Notes: a model not told the origin generated them from the sequence alone. 27,100 bases of DNA from Gammaproteobacteria bacterium (GCA_028293725.1 JAQGOE010000308.1:1-27100), one strand, 5' to 3'; counted from the first letter of the stretch, positions 6,849 to 14,468 are shown. Numbers and translations are program-made.

Positions 6849-9701
6849 ATGAGCACCTCCCCCGATCTCGTTCTAGTCGACGGCTCGTCTTACGTATACA
6901 GGGCCTTCCACGCGCTTCCGCCCTTGTCCAACTCGCGTGGCGAGCCCACCGGGGCCGTTCACGGCGTGCTGAACATGCTCGTGAAGTTTGTAAAGGAGTA
7001 CCAGCCAAAGCGCATTGCGGTGGTGTTCGACGCTCCTGGAAAGACGTTTCGCGACGAGCTGTTTGCCGAATACAAAGCGCACCGCCCGCCGATGCCGAAC
7101 GATCTGCGCTCGCAGATCGAGCCGTTGCTGACGATCCTGCGGGCACAGGGGCTGCCGATTCTCCGCGAGGACGGCGTCGAGGCCGACGATGTCATCGGCA
7201 CGCTGGCCTGCCGGGCCTCGCGGGAAGGGCACAGCGTCCTGATCTCCACCGGCGACAAGGACATGGCGCAACTCGTTGACGGCTCGATCACGCTGATCAA
7301 CACCATGACCAACAGTGTGCTCGACCGCGCCGGGGTCAAGGCCAAGTTCGATGTCTATCCCGAGCAGATCATTGACTACCTCGCGCTCGTCGGCGACAGC
7401 TCGGACAATATTCCCGGCATCGAGAAGGTGGGTCCTAAAACGGCGGCCAAATGGCTCGGCCAGTACGGCACGCTCGACAATCTCGTCGCCCATGCACAGG
7501 AGATCAGCGGCAAAGTCGGTGAGAATCTGCGCGCCGGGCTCGCAACCCTGGAGCTGTCACGGAAACTTGCGACGATTCATAGCAACCTCGAGATGCCGCT
7601 TTCATCGGAGCAGCTGATTCCGGTCGCGCCGGATACCGAGCAGTTGCGCGAGTTGTACACGCGCTATGAGTTGCGTACGTTGTTGCGACAGCTGGATGGT
7701 GGCGAGAGTCCTGGCGCGGCTGCGGCCCCCGGTACGGCTGGGACCAAGGGTCGGGCGGCGGCCGGTGACACGGCTGTCGCGGATGGTCCCGGAGCGGACG
7801 CTGCAGCGGCGGGTGGCGCCGGGCCGGGTGCCGGGGCTGACGTCGCGGGCGGCGCCGGCGTAGCTCCAACTCCTCACCCGCTGTCGGTCATCGAGCGCCG
7901 CTACGAGACCATTACGACATGGCCGGACCTCGAGCGCTGGATCACCGCTCTGAGCAACACAGATCTGTTCTCTTTCGATACCGAGACGACCGATCTCGAT
8001 TACATGAAAGCCGAGGTCGTAGGGCTGTCATTCTGTATCGAGGCCGGTGTCGCCGCCTACGTGCCCTTGCATCACGACTATGCTGGAGCACCGGAGCAGC
8101 TCGATCGTGAACGGGTGCTCGCCGCGCTCAAGCCCATTCTCGAGAATCCCGAGCGCGGCAAAGTCGGACACCATCTCAAGTATGACGCGCACGTATTGTC
8201 GAACCATGGCGTGAATCTCCTCGGCATGCGCTTCGACACCATGCTCGAATCGTATGTCTGGAACAGTGTCGGCACCCGGCACGACATGGATTCGGTCGCC
8301 TTGTGTTACCTGGGCATGCGCACCATCACGTTCGAGGAGATAGCCGGCAAGGGCGCCAAGCAACTGACCTTCAACCAGGTTCCGGTGGACAAGGCTTCGG
8401 CCTATGCGGCCGAAGACGCGGACGTCACGCTTTGTATGCACAAGGAGCTTTGGTCGAAGCTCGCGACGATTCCGGCCTTGCAGCGGCTTTACTCGGAGCT
8501 CGAGCAACCGCTGGTCCCCGTATTACAGCGAATGGAGCATCGCGGAGTGCTCGTCGATCGCAGCCTGTTGCGTCGGCAGAGCCAGGAGATCGCCACGCAA
8601 CTGCAGGTGTTGCTGGGACAGGCCCACAAGGAAGCCGGTGTTGAGTTCAATATCGAGTCGCCGAAACAGCTGCAACAGATTCTCTTCGAGAAACTGCAGA
8701 TTCCGGTGACGCGCAAGACTCCTACCGGGCAGCCCTCGACCGCGGAGGATGTTCTGGAGGAGCTGGCGAACTCCTACGCCCTGCCGCGGATCGTGCTCGA
8801 CTACCGTGCGTTGGCGAAGCTCAAATCCACTTACACGGACAAGCTTCCAGAGCAGATCAACGAGCGGACGGGGCGCATTCACACCTCGTATCACCAGGCC
8901 GTGGCGCAGACCGGACGCCTGTCTTCCGCCGATCCTAACCTGCAGAACATTCCGATCCGTCGTGCCGAAGGCCGCCGCATCCGGCAGGCGTTCATCGCTC
9001 CGCCGGGCCACGTGTTGATGGCGGCCGACTATTCGCAGATCGAGCTGAGGATCATGGCGCACCTGTCGGCCGACGCCGGACTGCTCGCGGCTTTCGCGGA
9101 AGACCGCGATGTGCACCAGGCGACGGCTGCGGAGGTTTTCGAGGTGCCGTTGCTGCAGGTTACATCCGACCAGCGCCGTCTCGCGAAGACGATCAACTTC
9201 GGGCTCATCTACGGCATGTCGCCGTTCGGGCTCGCGCGCCAGCTCGGCATCGATCGTGGCTCGGCGCAGAGGTACGTGGAGCGTTACTTCCAACGCTATC
9301 CCGGAGTCAGGCGTTTCATGGACGAGACGCGACTGCGCGCACGCGAGACGGGTTATGTCGAGACCGTCTACGGGCGGCGGCTGTATCTCCCGGATATCCG
9401 CTCCGGCAACAAGCAAACACAACAGTATGCCGAGCGCAGCGCTATCAACGCGCCGATGCAGGGAACCGCTGCCGATATCATCAAGCGAGCCATGATCGCC
9501 GTGGATGCCTGGTGCACGCGCGAGGATGTTCCGGCGCGCCTCATCATGCAGGTGCACGACGAGCTCGTGCTCGAAGTTCGCGCGGATGCTACGGAAGCCG
9601 TTGCCGCTGGTGTGCGTGAGCACATGGTCAGGGCGGCGGAACTGAAGGTGCCACTGCGAGTTGACCTCGGAACCGGCGCCAACTGGGATGAGGCCCACTA
9701 A
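6849..9701 (+). CDS. polA: DNA polymerase I
   Basis: The 950-residue protein carries all three domains. The 5' nuclease (about residues 1-285) includes VEADDVIGTLA and GDSSDNIPGI. The 3'-5' exonuclease (about 350-540) keeps its acidic residues: FDTET (D/E near residue 376), GHHLKYDAHVL and YAAEDADVTL. The polymerase domain (about 550-950) has motif A DYSQIELRIMAHLS from D727, motif B RRLAKTINFGLIYGM and motif C QVHDELVLEV. So both proofreading and synthesis should be active. A linker of about 55 residues made almost wholly of Gly, Ala, Pro and Asp (nt 7710-7875) separates the two nuclease domains. The frame can be extended to a TTG at 6837, but the ATG at 6849 starts directly before the conserved SPDLVLVDG. 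A TATACT hexamer at 6815-6820 may be the -10 box. Confidence 0.97.
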   Translation: MSTSPDLVLVDGSSYVYRAFHALPPLSNSRGEPTGAVHGVLNMLVKFVKEYQPKRIAVVFDAPGKTFRDELFAEYKAHRPPMPNDLRSQIEPLLTILRAQGLPILREDGVEADDVIGTLACRASREGHSVLISTGDKDMAQLVDGSITLINTMTNSVLDRAGVKAKFDVYPEQIIDYLALVGDSSDNIPGIEKVGPKTAAKWLGQYGTLDNLVAHAQEISGKVGENLRAGLATLELSRKLATIHSNLEMPLSSEQLIPVAPDTEQLRELYTRYELRTLLRQLDGGESPGAAAAPGTAGTKGRAAAGDTAVADGPGADAAAAGGAGPGAGADVAGGAGVAPTPHPLSVIERRYETITTWPDLERWITALSNTDLFSFDTETTDLDYMKAEVVGLSFCIEAGVAAYVPLHHDYAGAPEQLDRERVLAALKPILENPERGKVGHHLKYDAHVLSNHGVNLLGMRFDTMLESYVWNSVGTRHDMDSVALCYLGMRTITFEEIAGKGAKQLTFNQVPVDKASAYAAEDADVTLCMHKELWSKLATIPALQRLYSELEQPLVPVLQRMEHRGVLVDRSLLRRQSQEIATQLQVLLGQAHKEAGVEFNIESPKQLQQILFEKLQIPVTRKTPTGQPSTAEDVLEELANSYALPRIVLDYRALAKLKSTYTDKLPEQINERTGRIHTSYHQAVAQTGRLSSADPNLQNIPIRRAEGRRIRQAFIAPPGHVLMAADYSQIELRIMAHLSADAGLLAAFAEDRDVHQATAAEVFEVPLLQVTSDQRRLAKTINFGLIYGMSPFGLARQLGIDRGSAQRYVERYFQRYPGVRRFMDETRLRARETGYVETVYGRRLYLPDIRSGNKQTQQYAERSAINAPMQGTAADIIKRAMIAVDAWCTREDVPARLIMQVHDELVLEVRADATEAVAAGVREHMVRAAELKVPLRVDLGTGANWDEAH

Positions 9702-9744
9702 CTGGGTCGAGGCTCTGCCAAGCGCCTGCCGCGCGTAAACTCGC

Positions 9745-9771
9745 GAACTTTCCGTGACGTCGCCAGTCAGT
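9745..9771 (+). promoter_or_regulatory. Possible weak sigma-E-type promoter upstream of the barrel gene
   Basis: GAACTT (9745-9750) is followed, 16 bases later, by TCAGT (9767-9771). The -35 is a perfect sigma-E/AlgU hexamer, but the -10 only partly fits TCTGA/TCAAA. It lies about 95 bp upstream of an outer-membrane barrel gene, a typical class of sigma-E target. It is noted because a much better match of the same layout drives the small RNA just downstream. Confidence 0.3.
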
Positions 9772-9865
9772 CATCATCGACGATTGCCATGCGATGGAGT
9801 TGTTGCTCGCGCGGGACGAGTCCAACAATTCGTTACACGATTACTGCAGTCATTGAGGTTCAGAC

Positions 9866-10417
9866 ATGCGAAAACTTCTGTTCGCCAGCACCCTGGCGCT
9901 CTTTGCGGGCGCCGCCCAGGCTGACGATCTCCTGGGGCTGTATGCCGGTGCGGGCATCACGAGAGCGAAGGTGGAGGACATCTTCCACACCGACTTCAAC
10001 CTCAGTAACACTTCCTGGAAGGTCTACGCAGGATTTCGCCCGCTGGGGTTCCCGTTAGGGATCGACGTGGATTACATGGACTTGGGGAGTTCCGCGGCCG
10101 GGACGTTTCAGGGGGTGGGTCATGCGGACGCCAAGGCTTTCGCGGCCTACGCCGTTGGCTACCTGCCGATTCCTGCGCCCAATATCGACGTGTACGGCAA
10201 AGCTGGCTTAGCCCGCTGGCAGTTCGATGGGAACCTCAATAGGCAGGAGGGGCTGTTCGCTGTTTCGGACAATGGGACGGACTTTGCCTGGGGTGTGGGT
10301 CTGCAGGTCCATTTCCTCGAGCGCTTCGCGGCGCGGGTCGAGTACGAGCACTTCAACATCCGCGACGCCGACAACGTGCAGCTCTACAGCCTCGGCGTGT
10401 CCTATACGATTCTGTAG
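9866..10417 (+). CDS. Outer-membrane beta-barrel protein (OmpA-barrel / porin-like)
   Basis: The 183-residue precursor has a Sec signal peptide (MRKLLFASTLALFAGAAQA, cleavage near residue 19). A series of alternating-hydrophobicity strands follows, typical of small eight-stranded barrels: GLYAGAGITRAKV at the start, FAWGVGLQVHFLERFAARVEYEHF near the end, and a final strand LYSLGVSYTIL that ends in a hydrophobic residue as barrel-assembly substrates do. Ligand and role are unknown. GAGG eight bases before the ATG serves as ribosome binding site. It sits between polA and the small RNA locus, a place with no protein gene in Escherichia coli. Confidence 0.82.
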   Translation: MRKLLFASTLALFAGAAQADDLLGLYAGAGITRAKVEDIFHTDFNLSNTSWKVYAGFRPLGFPLGIDVDYMDLGSSAAGTFQGVGHADAKAFAAYAVGYLPIPAPNIDVYGKAGLARWQFDGNLNRQEGLFAVSDNGTDFAWGVGLQVHFLERFAARVEYEHFNIRDADNVQLYSLGVSYTIL

Positions 10418-10483
10418 CGTCGGCGATACAGTTTGAAATATAACCATTTGAATTTATTGAGAATTCAATTTTGAGATTTTTCG

Positions 10484-10510
10484 GAACTTCTCCTTCCGCC
10501 AGTCGTCTGA
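10484..10510 (+). promoter_or_regulatory. Consensus sigma-E (RpoE/AlgU) promoter of the small RNA
   Basis: GAACTT at 10484-10489 and TCTGA at 10506-10510 are separated by exactly 16 bases, which is the textbook layout for envelope-stress sigma factors of the RpoE/AlgU group (GAACTT-N16/17-TCTGA). An AT-rich stretch at about 10431-10481 lies directly upstream and could act as an UP element. Transcription would begin about 6-8 bases after the -10 box, around 10516-10518, which is where the first RNA hairpin starts. Confidence 0.75.
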
Positions 10511-10516
10511 ATACCT

Positions 10517-10626
10517 GAATGCTTCGGCATTCCCCGCTTCCCTCCCTGAGCGGGTATAACCCGGTTCACGAGACCTGTACCGGGTTAGTCTGGCCCCGGT
10601 GACGTCACAGTCGCCGGGGTTTTTTT
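10517..10626 (+). ncRNA. Candidate sigma-E-dependent small RNA at the Spot 42/ErsA locus
   Basis: The predicted transcript is about 110 nt and folds into four consecutive stems, all read directly from the sequence. (1) 10517-10522 pairs with 10527-10532 around a TTCG tetraloop. (2) CCCGC 10533-10537 pairs with GCGGG 10550-10554 around the C-rich loop TTCCCTCCCTGA. (3) 10557-10565 pairs with 10579-10587, nine perfect pairs around a 13-base loop. (4) 10594-10603 pairs with 10610-10619, followed by seven T: an intrinsic terminator. The unpaired CU-rich loop is the obvious candidate seed, since it is complementary to purine-rich ribosome binding sites. The locus, between polA and engB, is where E. 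coli carries spf (Spot 42) and Pseudomonas carries ersA, which depends on the AlgU sigma factor. Homology to ErsA is inferred from position, promoter type and size, not from an alignment. Confidence 0.75.
10594..10626 (+). terminator. Intrinsic terminator of the small RNA
   Basis: Ten-base-pair GC-rich stem (10594-10603 with 10610-10619, one G-T wobble), loop GTCACA, then seven T (10620-10626). It points rightwards, so it ends a plus-strand transcript. It lies 176 bp past the barrel gene stop and 15 bp short of the convergent engB stop codon. Confidence 0.88.
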
Positions 10627-10640
10627 ATGGGTGATGCTGC

Positions 10641-11237
10641 CTAAGAGGCCTCTGGAACCGGGGTTTTCAGCCAGAGCTCGAGTGTTCGCTGAGCCTCTTC
10701 CACCCCGGTCTTGGCCGTGGCCGAGAACAGTTGGACGGTGCCCCGGCCTCCCAGGGCCGCGGCGGCCTCCTTTAGGACCTTGGCCCCCTCGCTCCGATTG
10801 AGCTTGTCTGCCTTCGAGAGGAGCACATGGATCTGCTGCCCCGCGGACGCCCATTCCAGTAAGGCCTCGTCGCCCGTGGCCATTCCACGCCGGGAGTCCA
10901 CGATCAGAAACCACCCGCGCAGCGACGCGCGGGTCGCGAGGGCATTGATGAGGGGCATCCAGGTGCGCCGCTCTTCTGCGGGGCCGCTGGCGTAGCCATA
11001 GCCGGGCAGGTCGACCAGCCGCCGTGCCGGGGCCAGCTCGAAGAAATTCAGCAGCCGCGTGCGACCCGGGGTCTTGCTGGTGCGGGCGAGTCCTTGGCGC
11101 TGGACGATGACGTTGATGGCCGTCGATTTTCCGGCATTGGAGCGGCCCACGAAGGCGACCTCCGCACCATGGTCGGCCGGAAACTGCCCGGGCGCAGCGG
11201 CACTGATCAGAAATTCGGCCCGGGGAAAACGACTCAT
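10641..11237 (-). CDS. engB: Ribosome biogenesis GTPase EngB (YsxC/YihA)
   Basis: The 198-residue protein is a TRAFAC-class GTPase with all G motifs: G1 GRSNAGKS (residues 31-38), switch region TSKTPGRTRLLNFF, G3 DLPGYGYA, and G4 SKADK. It assists late assembly of the large ribosomal subunit in the cytoplasm. The frame is open to 11348, but the ATG at 11237 is chosen: it has GGAG seven bases upstream and gives the family's usual length and N terminus (a short lead into the beta strand before G1). The upstream extension is basic low-complexity sequence. Placement after polA and the small RNA, and before cytochrome c4, is the usual gammaproteobacterial arrangement. Confidence 0.94.
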   Translation of the reverse strand: MSRFPRAEFLISAAAPGQFPADHGAEVAFVGRSNAGKSTAINVIVQRQGLARTSKTPGRTRLLNFFELAPARRLVDLPGYGYASGPAEERRTWMPLINALATRASLRGWFLIVDSRRGMATGDEALLEWASAGQQIHVLLSKADKLNRSEGAKVLKEAAAALGGRGTVQLFSATAKTGVEEAQRTLELWLKTPVPEAS

Positions 11238-11470
11238 GTATAGGCTCCGCCAAACTTTCCTGCGGGTCGATGCGACCACCCTGAGGGCCTTTCGGCCACC
11301 TCTGCCGCTTGTGAGCGCGTAACACGCGCGCCGCAAGCCTGAACACACCCAGCGGCGCTGCGCGCCGGGGGAAGAGCCTCTGCCCTATTCACCTCGTTGA
11401 GCGGCTGCCGCGCCTCTCTAGTGTACAATTCTGCGCCCTCGCACCTTGGGACGAAGCGGAAAGAAAGAGA

Positions 11471-12247
11471 ATGGCGAAGACGATGAGTTTGCTCCACAGC
11501 GCCGCCGCGCTGGCCGCAACGGTTGCATTAGCTCTGGTACAGGTCCCAGCGCTTGCACAGACGACCTCCGGAAGTTCGGCCCCTCCTGCCGCGACGGCAC
11601 CCGCCGCCGCCGCGCCGGCCGCATCAGATGCGTCGAAGACGACCGATCCGGCAACCTCGGGTCCAGTCGACCCATTCGCGCACGGCACGGCTGCCGCGGG
11701 CGCCACGAAGGCCGCGGTGTGCTCTGCCTGCCACGGCCCGAACGGCAACAGTGCCAATCCCGACTGGCCGCGCCTCGCAGGTCAGAGCGCGGTGTACATC
11801 GCCGAGCAGCTGCGGATGTTCCGTGCGGGTACGCGTGACAACCCGATCATGAAGCCACTCGCCGGCAGCCTCAGCGATCAAGACATCAGCGATCTCGCCG
11901 TGTACTACCAGGCGCAGACCGTAACGGGTCTCGAGGCGGATCCGTCCTTCTGGAAGGCCGGTTCCGATTTGTACCGCCGCGGCGATAAGGCGCGGAATAT
12001 TCCTGCCTGCATCGCTTGCCATGGTCCTGTTGGCCGCGGAAATCTTGCTGCCGGCTATCCGGCGCTGCGGGCGCAGGAGTCGGTCTACGTAGTGAAGCAG
12101 CTCAATGATTACGCCAGCGGTGCTCGCTACGTGGGAACCAACGTCGCAACTGTCGATCCTAACAGTGCGATGATGCTCGCCATTGCGAAGCGTCTAACAC
12201 CAGAAGACATTCGCAACGTGGCGTCGTACGTCCAGGGGATGCGCTGA
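11471..12247 (+). CDS. Diheme cytochrome c4
   Basis: The 258-residue precursor has a Sec signal peptide (cleavage near residue 30, PALAQ), an Ala/Pro/Thr-rich linker (about residues 31-80), and two class-I cytochrome c domains. Heme 1 is C84-S-A-C-H88 with M127 (NPIMKPLAG) as likely sixth ligand. Heme 2 is C180-I-A-C-H184 with the NSAMMLAIAKRL methionine. The tandem fold with GPNGNSANPDWPRLAGQ and GPVGRGNLAAGYPALRAQ is diagnostic of cytochrome c4, a periplasmic electron donor to terminal oxidases. It diverges from engB over 233 bp. The linker is longer than I would expect for the family. The dsbA-like gene follows 51 bp downstream. Confidence 0.94.
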   Translation: MAKTMSLLHSAAALAATVALALVQVPALAQTTSGSSAPPAATAPAAAAPAASDASKTTDPATSGPVDPFAHGTAAAGATKAAVCSACHGPNGNSANPDWPRLAGQSAVYIAEQLRMFRAGTRDNPIMKPLAGSLSDQDISDLAVYYQAQTVTGLEADPSFWKAGSDLYRRGDKARNIPACIACHGPVGRGNLAAGYPALRAQESVYVVKQLNDYASGARYVGTNVATVDPNSAMMLAIAKRLTPEDIRNVASYVQGMR

Positions 12248-12298
12248 GCTAGGCTGCCGGTGGGCTGACGAAGGCCCACCCAACAATTGAGGCTTCCG

Positions 12299-13183
12299 AT
12301 GATCCGACCGCTCATTTTGACTCCGTTGCTCACCCTGCTCGTTTGCGGTTGTGGACACGCGTCCACGTCGCACCAACATAACGCAACCCAGGCGGCACAA
12401 CAGACACGTCCGGCCGCGACACAACAGGGTGGCACGGCGTCTGCGCAGTCCGCGGCTGCAACGGTTGAGAGCGAGACGGAACAAGCCGCCGCTGCGCAGG
12501 AAACCGCAGGCAGCAATGCGGATGAAGACCGCACACCGCCGGATCGCGGCGATGTCAGCCTCGAGCATCTCGCCGCGCTTCCCGCGGACGCGGTACTTCC
12601 TGCCGGGAAGTGGAAGCCGGGCACCAACTACGACGTGCTGACACCCGCCCAACCCACGAACGTCTCGCCTGGAAAGGTCGAGGTCGTCGAGGTGTTCTGG
12701 CTCGGTTGTCCGCATTGCTATGCGCTCGAGCCTTTCGTAGAGGCCTGGTTGAAGAACAAGCCTGCCTACATCGAATTCGTACGCGTCCCCGTGATGTGGG
12801 GCCCGGCGCATCGCGCGCATGCCCGACTGTTCTACACGTTGCAGGCGCTGAACCGCCCCGACTTGTTCGAGAAGGCGTTCGACACGATTCAGCAGAAGCA
12901 CGAGCCGCTCGTCGCCCAGAGCGAAGACGAAACGCTCAAGCTGCAGGAGGCGTTCGCGAAGGACAATGGGATCACCACCGACGACTACGCCAAGGCCTAC
13001 AACTCCTTCACAGTGAATTCGAATCTGCAACGCGCCGAGCAGCTCACGCAGCGCTACCAGGTGCAGGGCGTGCCGCTCGTCGTCGTGGACGGCAAGTATT
13101 CGACCGACGTAGCGAAGGCTGGTGGGCCGCAGCAGCTCATCCAGATCATTGACGACCTGTCGGCGTCGGAGCACCACCACTAG
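12299..13183 (+). CDS. dsbA: DsbA-family thiol:disulfide interchange protein with lipobox-like N terminus
   Basis: The 294-residue precursor contains a DsbA thioredoxin domain from about residue 110. The active site is C137-P-H-C140 (WLGCPHCYALEP), the insert helical domain follows, and the cis-proline loop is GVPLVVVDGKY. It should oxidise cysteine pairs of exported proteins. The N terminus is unusual: a short hydrophobic signal ends in LLVCGC, so C18 could be a lipidation site, and about 85 residues rich in Ala, Gln, Thr and Glu separate it from the catalytic domain. The frame reaches a TTG at 12287, but the ATG at 12299 has GAGG six bases upstream. It follows cytochrome c4 on the same strand, as in pseudomonads. 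Confidence 0.9.
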   Translation: MIRPLILTPLLTLLVCGCGHASTSHQHNATQAAQQTRPAATQQGGTASAQSAAATVESETEQAAAAQETAGSNADEDRTPPDRGDVSLEHLAALPADAVLPAGKWKPGTNYDVLTPAQPTNVSPGKVEVVEVFWLGCPHCYALEPFVEAWLKNKPAYIEFVRVPVMWGPAHRAHARLFYTLQALNRPDLFEKAFDTIQQKHEPLVAQSEDETLKLQEAFAKDNGITTDDYAKAYNSFTVNSNLQRAEQLTQRYQVQGVPLVVVDGKYSTDVAKAGGPQQLIQIIDDLSASEHHH

Positions 13184-13201
13184 CACTGGCCCGCACTCGC
13201 G

Positions 13202-13241
13202 GCGGGCGCACTTCGGCTCGCCCGCGCAGGCTATTGTTTTT
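13202..13241 (+). terminator. Possible terminator after dsbA
   Basis: GCGGGCG (13202-13208) pairs perfectly with CGCCCGC (13219-13225) around a ten-base loop. A T-rich tract (13234-13241) follows after about nine bases. That gap is longer than usual for an intrinsic terminator, so confidence is low. Its position, 19 bp after the dsbA stop and before the opposing tRNA gene, is suitable. Confidence 0.35.
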
Positions 13242-13266
13242 GCTGGTTTTCCGGGGGTGCGGGGAG

Positions 13267-13343
13267 TGGCGCGCTCGACTGGATTCGAACCAGCGACCTG
13301 CAGCTTCGGAGGCTGCCACTCTATCCAACTGAGCTACGAGCGC
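13267..13343 (-). tRNA. tRNA-Arg (anticodon CCG)
   Basis: Read on the minus strand, the 77-base gene folds as a complete cloverleaf. The acceptor stem GCGCTCG pairs with CGAGCGC, the D arm is GCTC-AGTTGGATA-GAGT, the anticodon arm is GCAGC-CTCCGAA-GCTGC with CCG at positions 34-36, the T loop is TTCGAAT, the discriminator is G and CCA is encoded. It reads arginine codon CGG. Its 5' half is copied twice more at 14469-14509 and 16181-16231, so this is the only intact copy in the window. Confidence 0.96.
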
Positions 13344-13425
13344 GTCGGGGCGGATTTTACTGCAGTTTCCGTACCGTCACCAAACGATTGGGAATTTCGT
13401 GGTGGGGAGAGAATTGGGAGTGGTC
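13293..13425 (-). repeat. tRNA-Arg-derived repeat, copy R1 (intact tRNA side)
   Basis: The segment runs from the anticodon arm of the intact tRNA-Arg through its 5' end, promoter and about 80 bp of upstream flank. It is shared with R2 (14469-14590) and R3 (16181-16311). R1 and R3 agree without mismatch from the anticodon arm to about 29 bases beyond the tRNA 5' end, then at roughly three bases in four. Confidence 0.85.
13354..13383 (-). promoter_or_regulatory. Promoter of tRNA-Arg
   Basis: On the minus strand TTGGTG (13383-13378) and TAAAAT (13359-13354) are 18 bases apart, followed by the GC-rich discriminator CCGCCCCGAC up to the tRNA. Such a discriminator is typical of stringently controlled stable-RNA promoters. 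The same boxes are kept in the copy at 16242-16271 and are partly decayed at 14519-14548. Confidence 0.7.
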
Positions 13426-13466
13426 GTCATTCGCTGGGCCATCGAGCCGCTCGTGTCGATACAAAG

Positions 13467-13891
13467 CTACCGAATCCCGGCAACGAGTGCCGTCACCCCC
13501 ACCACAGAGGCAATGATCGCAATGGCGAGAGTCGTCTCGTCGACCCCCACGACGAGGCAAGAGCGACTAGGCTTATTGGGATCGTAAAACACCACTGGGC
13601 CGACTGGTTTGATCTCCGTGCTCGCGAGCGTGACGGCGTGCATATTCCCGCTCGGACCTAATCCGAATCGCCAGCGCGTCGACTCGTAGGTCATCCCGTT
13701 GACCGCATAGGAATATCGCGCAACCAGCCGATATTGATCCCCTCGCGAGACAACCCAAGGTGATCAATACGGGCTGGTGTCGTCGGCCAACCTCGCGAGG
13801 CGTACGCGAACCACACATTGCTCCAAGCAACGCCCGCTCCGGAGAGAAACACTAGTCCGATCAAAGTCAGTTGGTTTAGCCAGTGCCACAT
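13467..13891 (-). pseudogene. DUF3592-like membrane protein, frameshifted
   Basis: Two minus-strand frames together give one DUF3592-type protein of about 140 residues. The first (start 13891) has an N-terminal membrane segment, GLVFLSGAGVAWSNVWFAY, then WPTTPARIDHLGLSREG. The second frame supplies RLVARYSYAVNGMTYES, the family's YDPNKPSRSCL and a C-terminal membrane segment. The frames meet at a run of four G at about 13740; one more G would restore a continuous reading frame. The gene is therefore broken by a one-base deletion in a homopolymer, unless this is a sequencing error. It follows the TonB-domain lipoprotein by 59 bp on the same strand. Function of DUF3592 proteins is unknown. Confidence 0.72.
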
Positions 13892-13950
13892 GACAAGCGC
13901 GTTCGTGAGGTCTTACCGCAGATTCTTTACTCTCACCAACCGGGTAACCC

Positions 13951-14415
13951 TCAAGGGGGGATATGTTCGCAAGGCGGCTCGCAGTTCTTGATCGGGATGC
14001 CGAAGTTAATGCGATACGCAAAGCAGGCAGGCACAGGCTTGCCGTTCTCAGTCGCGGGGCGATAGCGACCGGAGCCAGCGGTGGCGAGGGCCACCCCGGC
14101 CTGATCAAGTCGTGCGCTACCGGAAGTTTTCACGAGTTCCACCGGGGCTGTCAGAACACCCTTTTCATCGAGGCAAGCGCGCACGATGGGGCCGCCGGTT
14201 TCGCCCAGCTTCTTGGATTCGAGCGGGTAGAAATTTTCCGTTTGCGGAAAGCCCGGTCCGGGCCGTGGGGTCTGTTTGATTACATTGGGCGACGGTGCGC
14301 CTGAGTTCGTTTGAGGCGAGGTGGCGCACCCGGCGGTCAAAAGCACAACCACCATCAGGAGCCACCCGCGATACCTGCCCTGCGATTGGGTGGTGTTTGG
14401 ATTAACAGTCTCCAC
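13951..14415 (-). CDS. Lipoprotein with TonB C-terminal domain
   Basis: The 154-residue protein has a hydrophobic signal ending in the lipobox LTAGC (C30), a Pro-rich stretch, and then a TonB_C-type domain: FYPLESKKLGETGGPIVRAC, LDEKGVLTAPVELVKTSG, LDQAGVALATAGSGRYRPA and a final YRINFGI strand. True TonB needs an inner-membrane helix and long periplasmic span; here the domain is attached to a lipid anchor, so it is more likely one of the many stand-alone TonB_C proteins of unknown role. It lies between repeat copies R1 and R2, and transcription from the decayed tRNA promoter in R2 would run into it. Confidence 0.78.
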   Translation of the reverse strand: METVNPNTTQSQGRYRGWLLMVVVLLTAGCATSPQTNSGAPSPNVIKQTPRPGPGFPQTENFYPLESKKLGETGGPIVRACLDEKGVLTAPVELVKTSGSARLDQAGVALATAGSGRYRPATENGKPVPACFAYRINFGIPIKNCEPPCEHIPP

Positions 14416-14468
14416 GTCGTCGATTCTCCCTATAGTTATTGACTCGGTCCGACTGATTTAAGTCAAGC

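Noticed and set aside
8523..9698. Minus-strand frame of 391 codons inside polA
   Set aside because: It lies wholly antisense to the conserved polymerase domain, and its codon pattern mirrors that gene.
10585..11346. Alternative minus frame of 253 codons over engB
   Set aside because: The other minus frame has all GTPase motifs; this one has none and would also run through the small RNA terminator.
12194..13186. Minus-strand frame of 330 codons opposite dsbA
   Set aside because: It is antisense to the DsbA-family gene, which has clear motifs; the reverse product is Arg/Leu/Val-rich without recognisable features.
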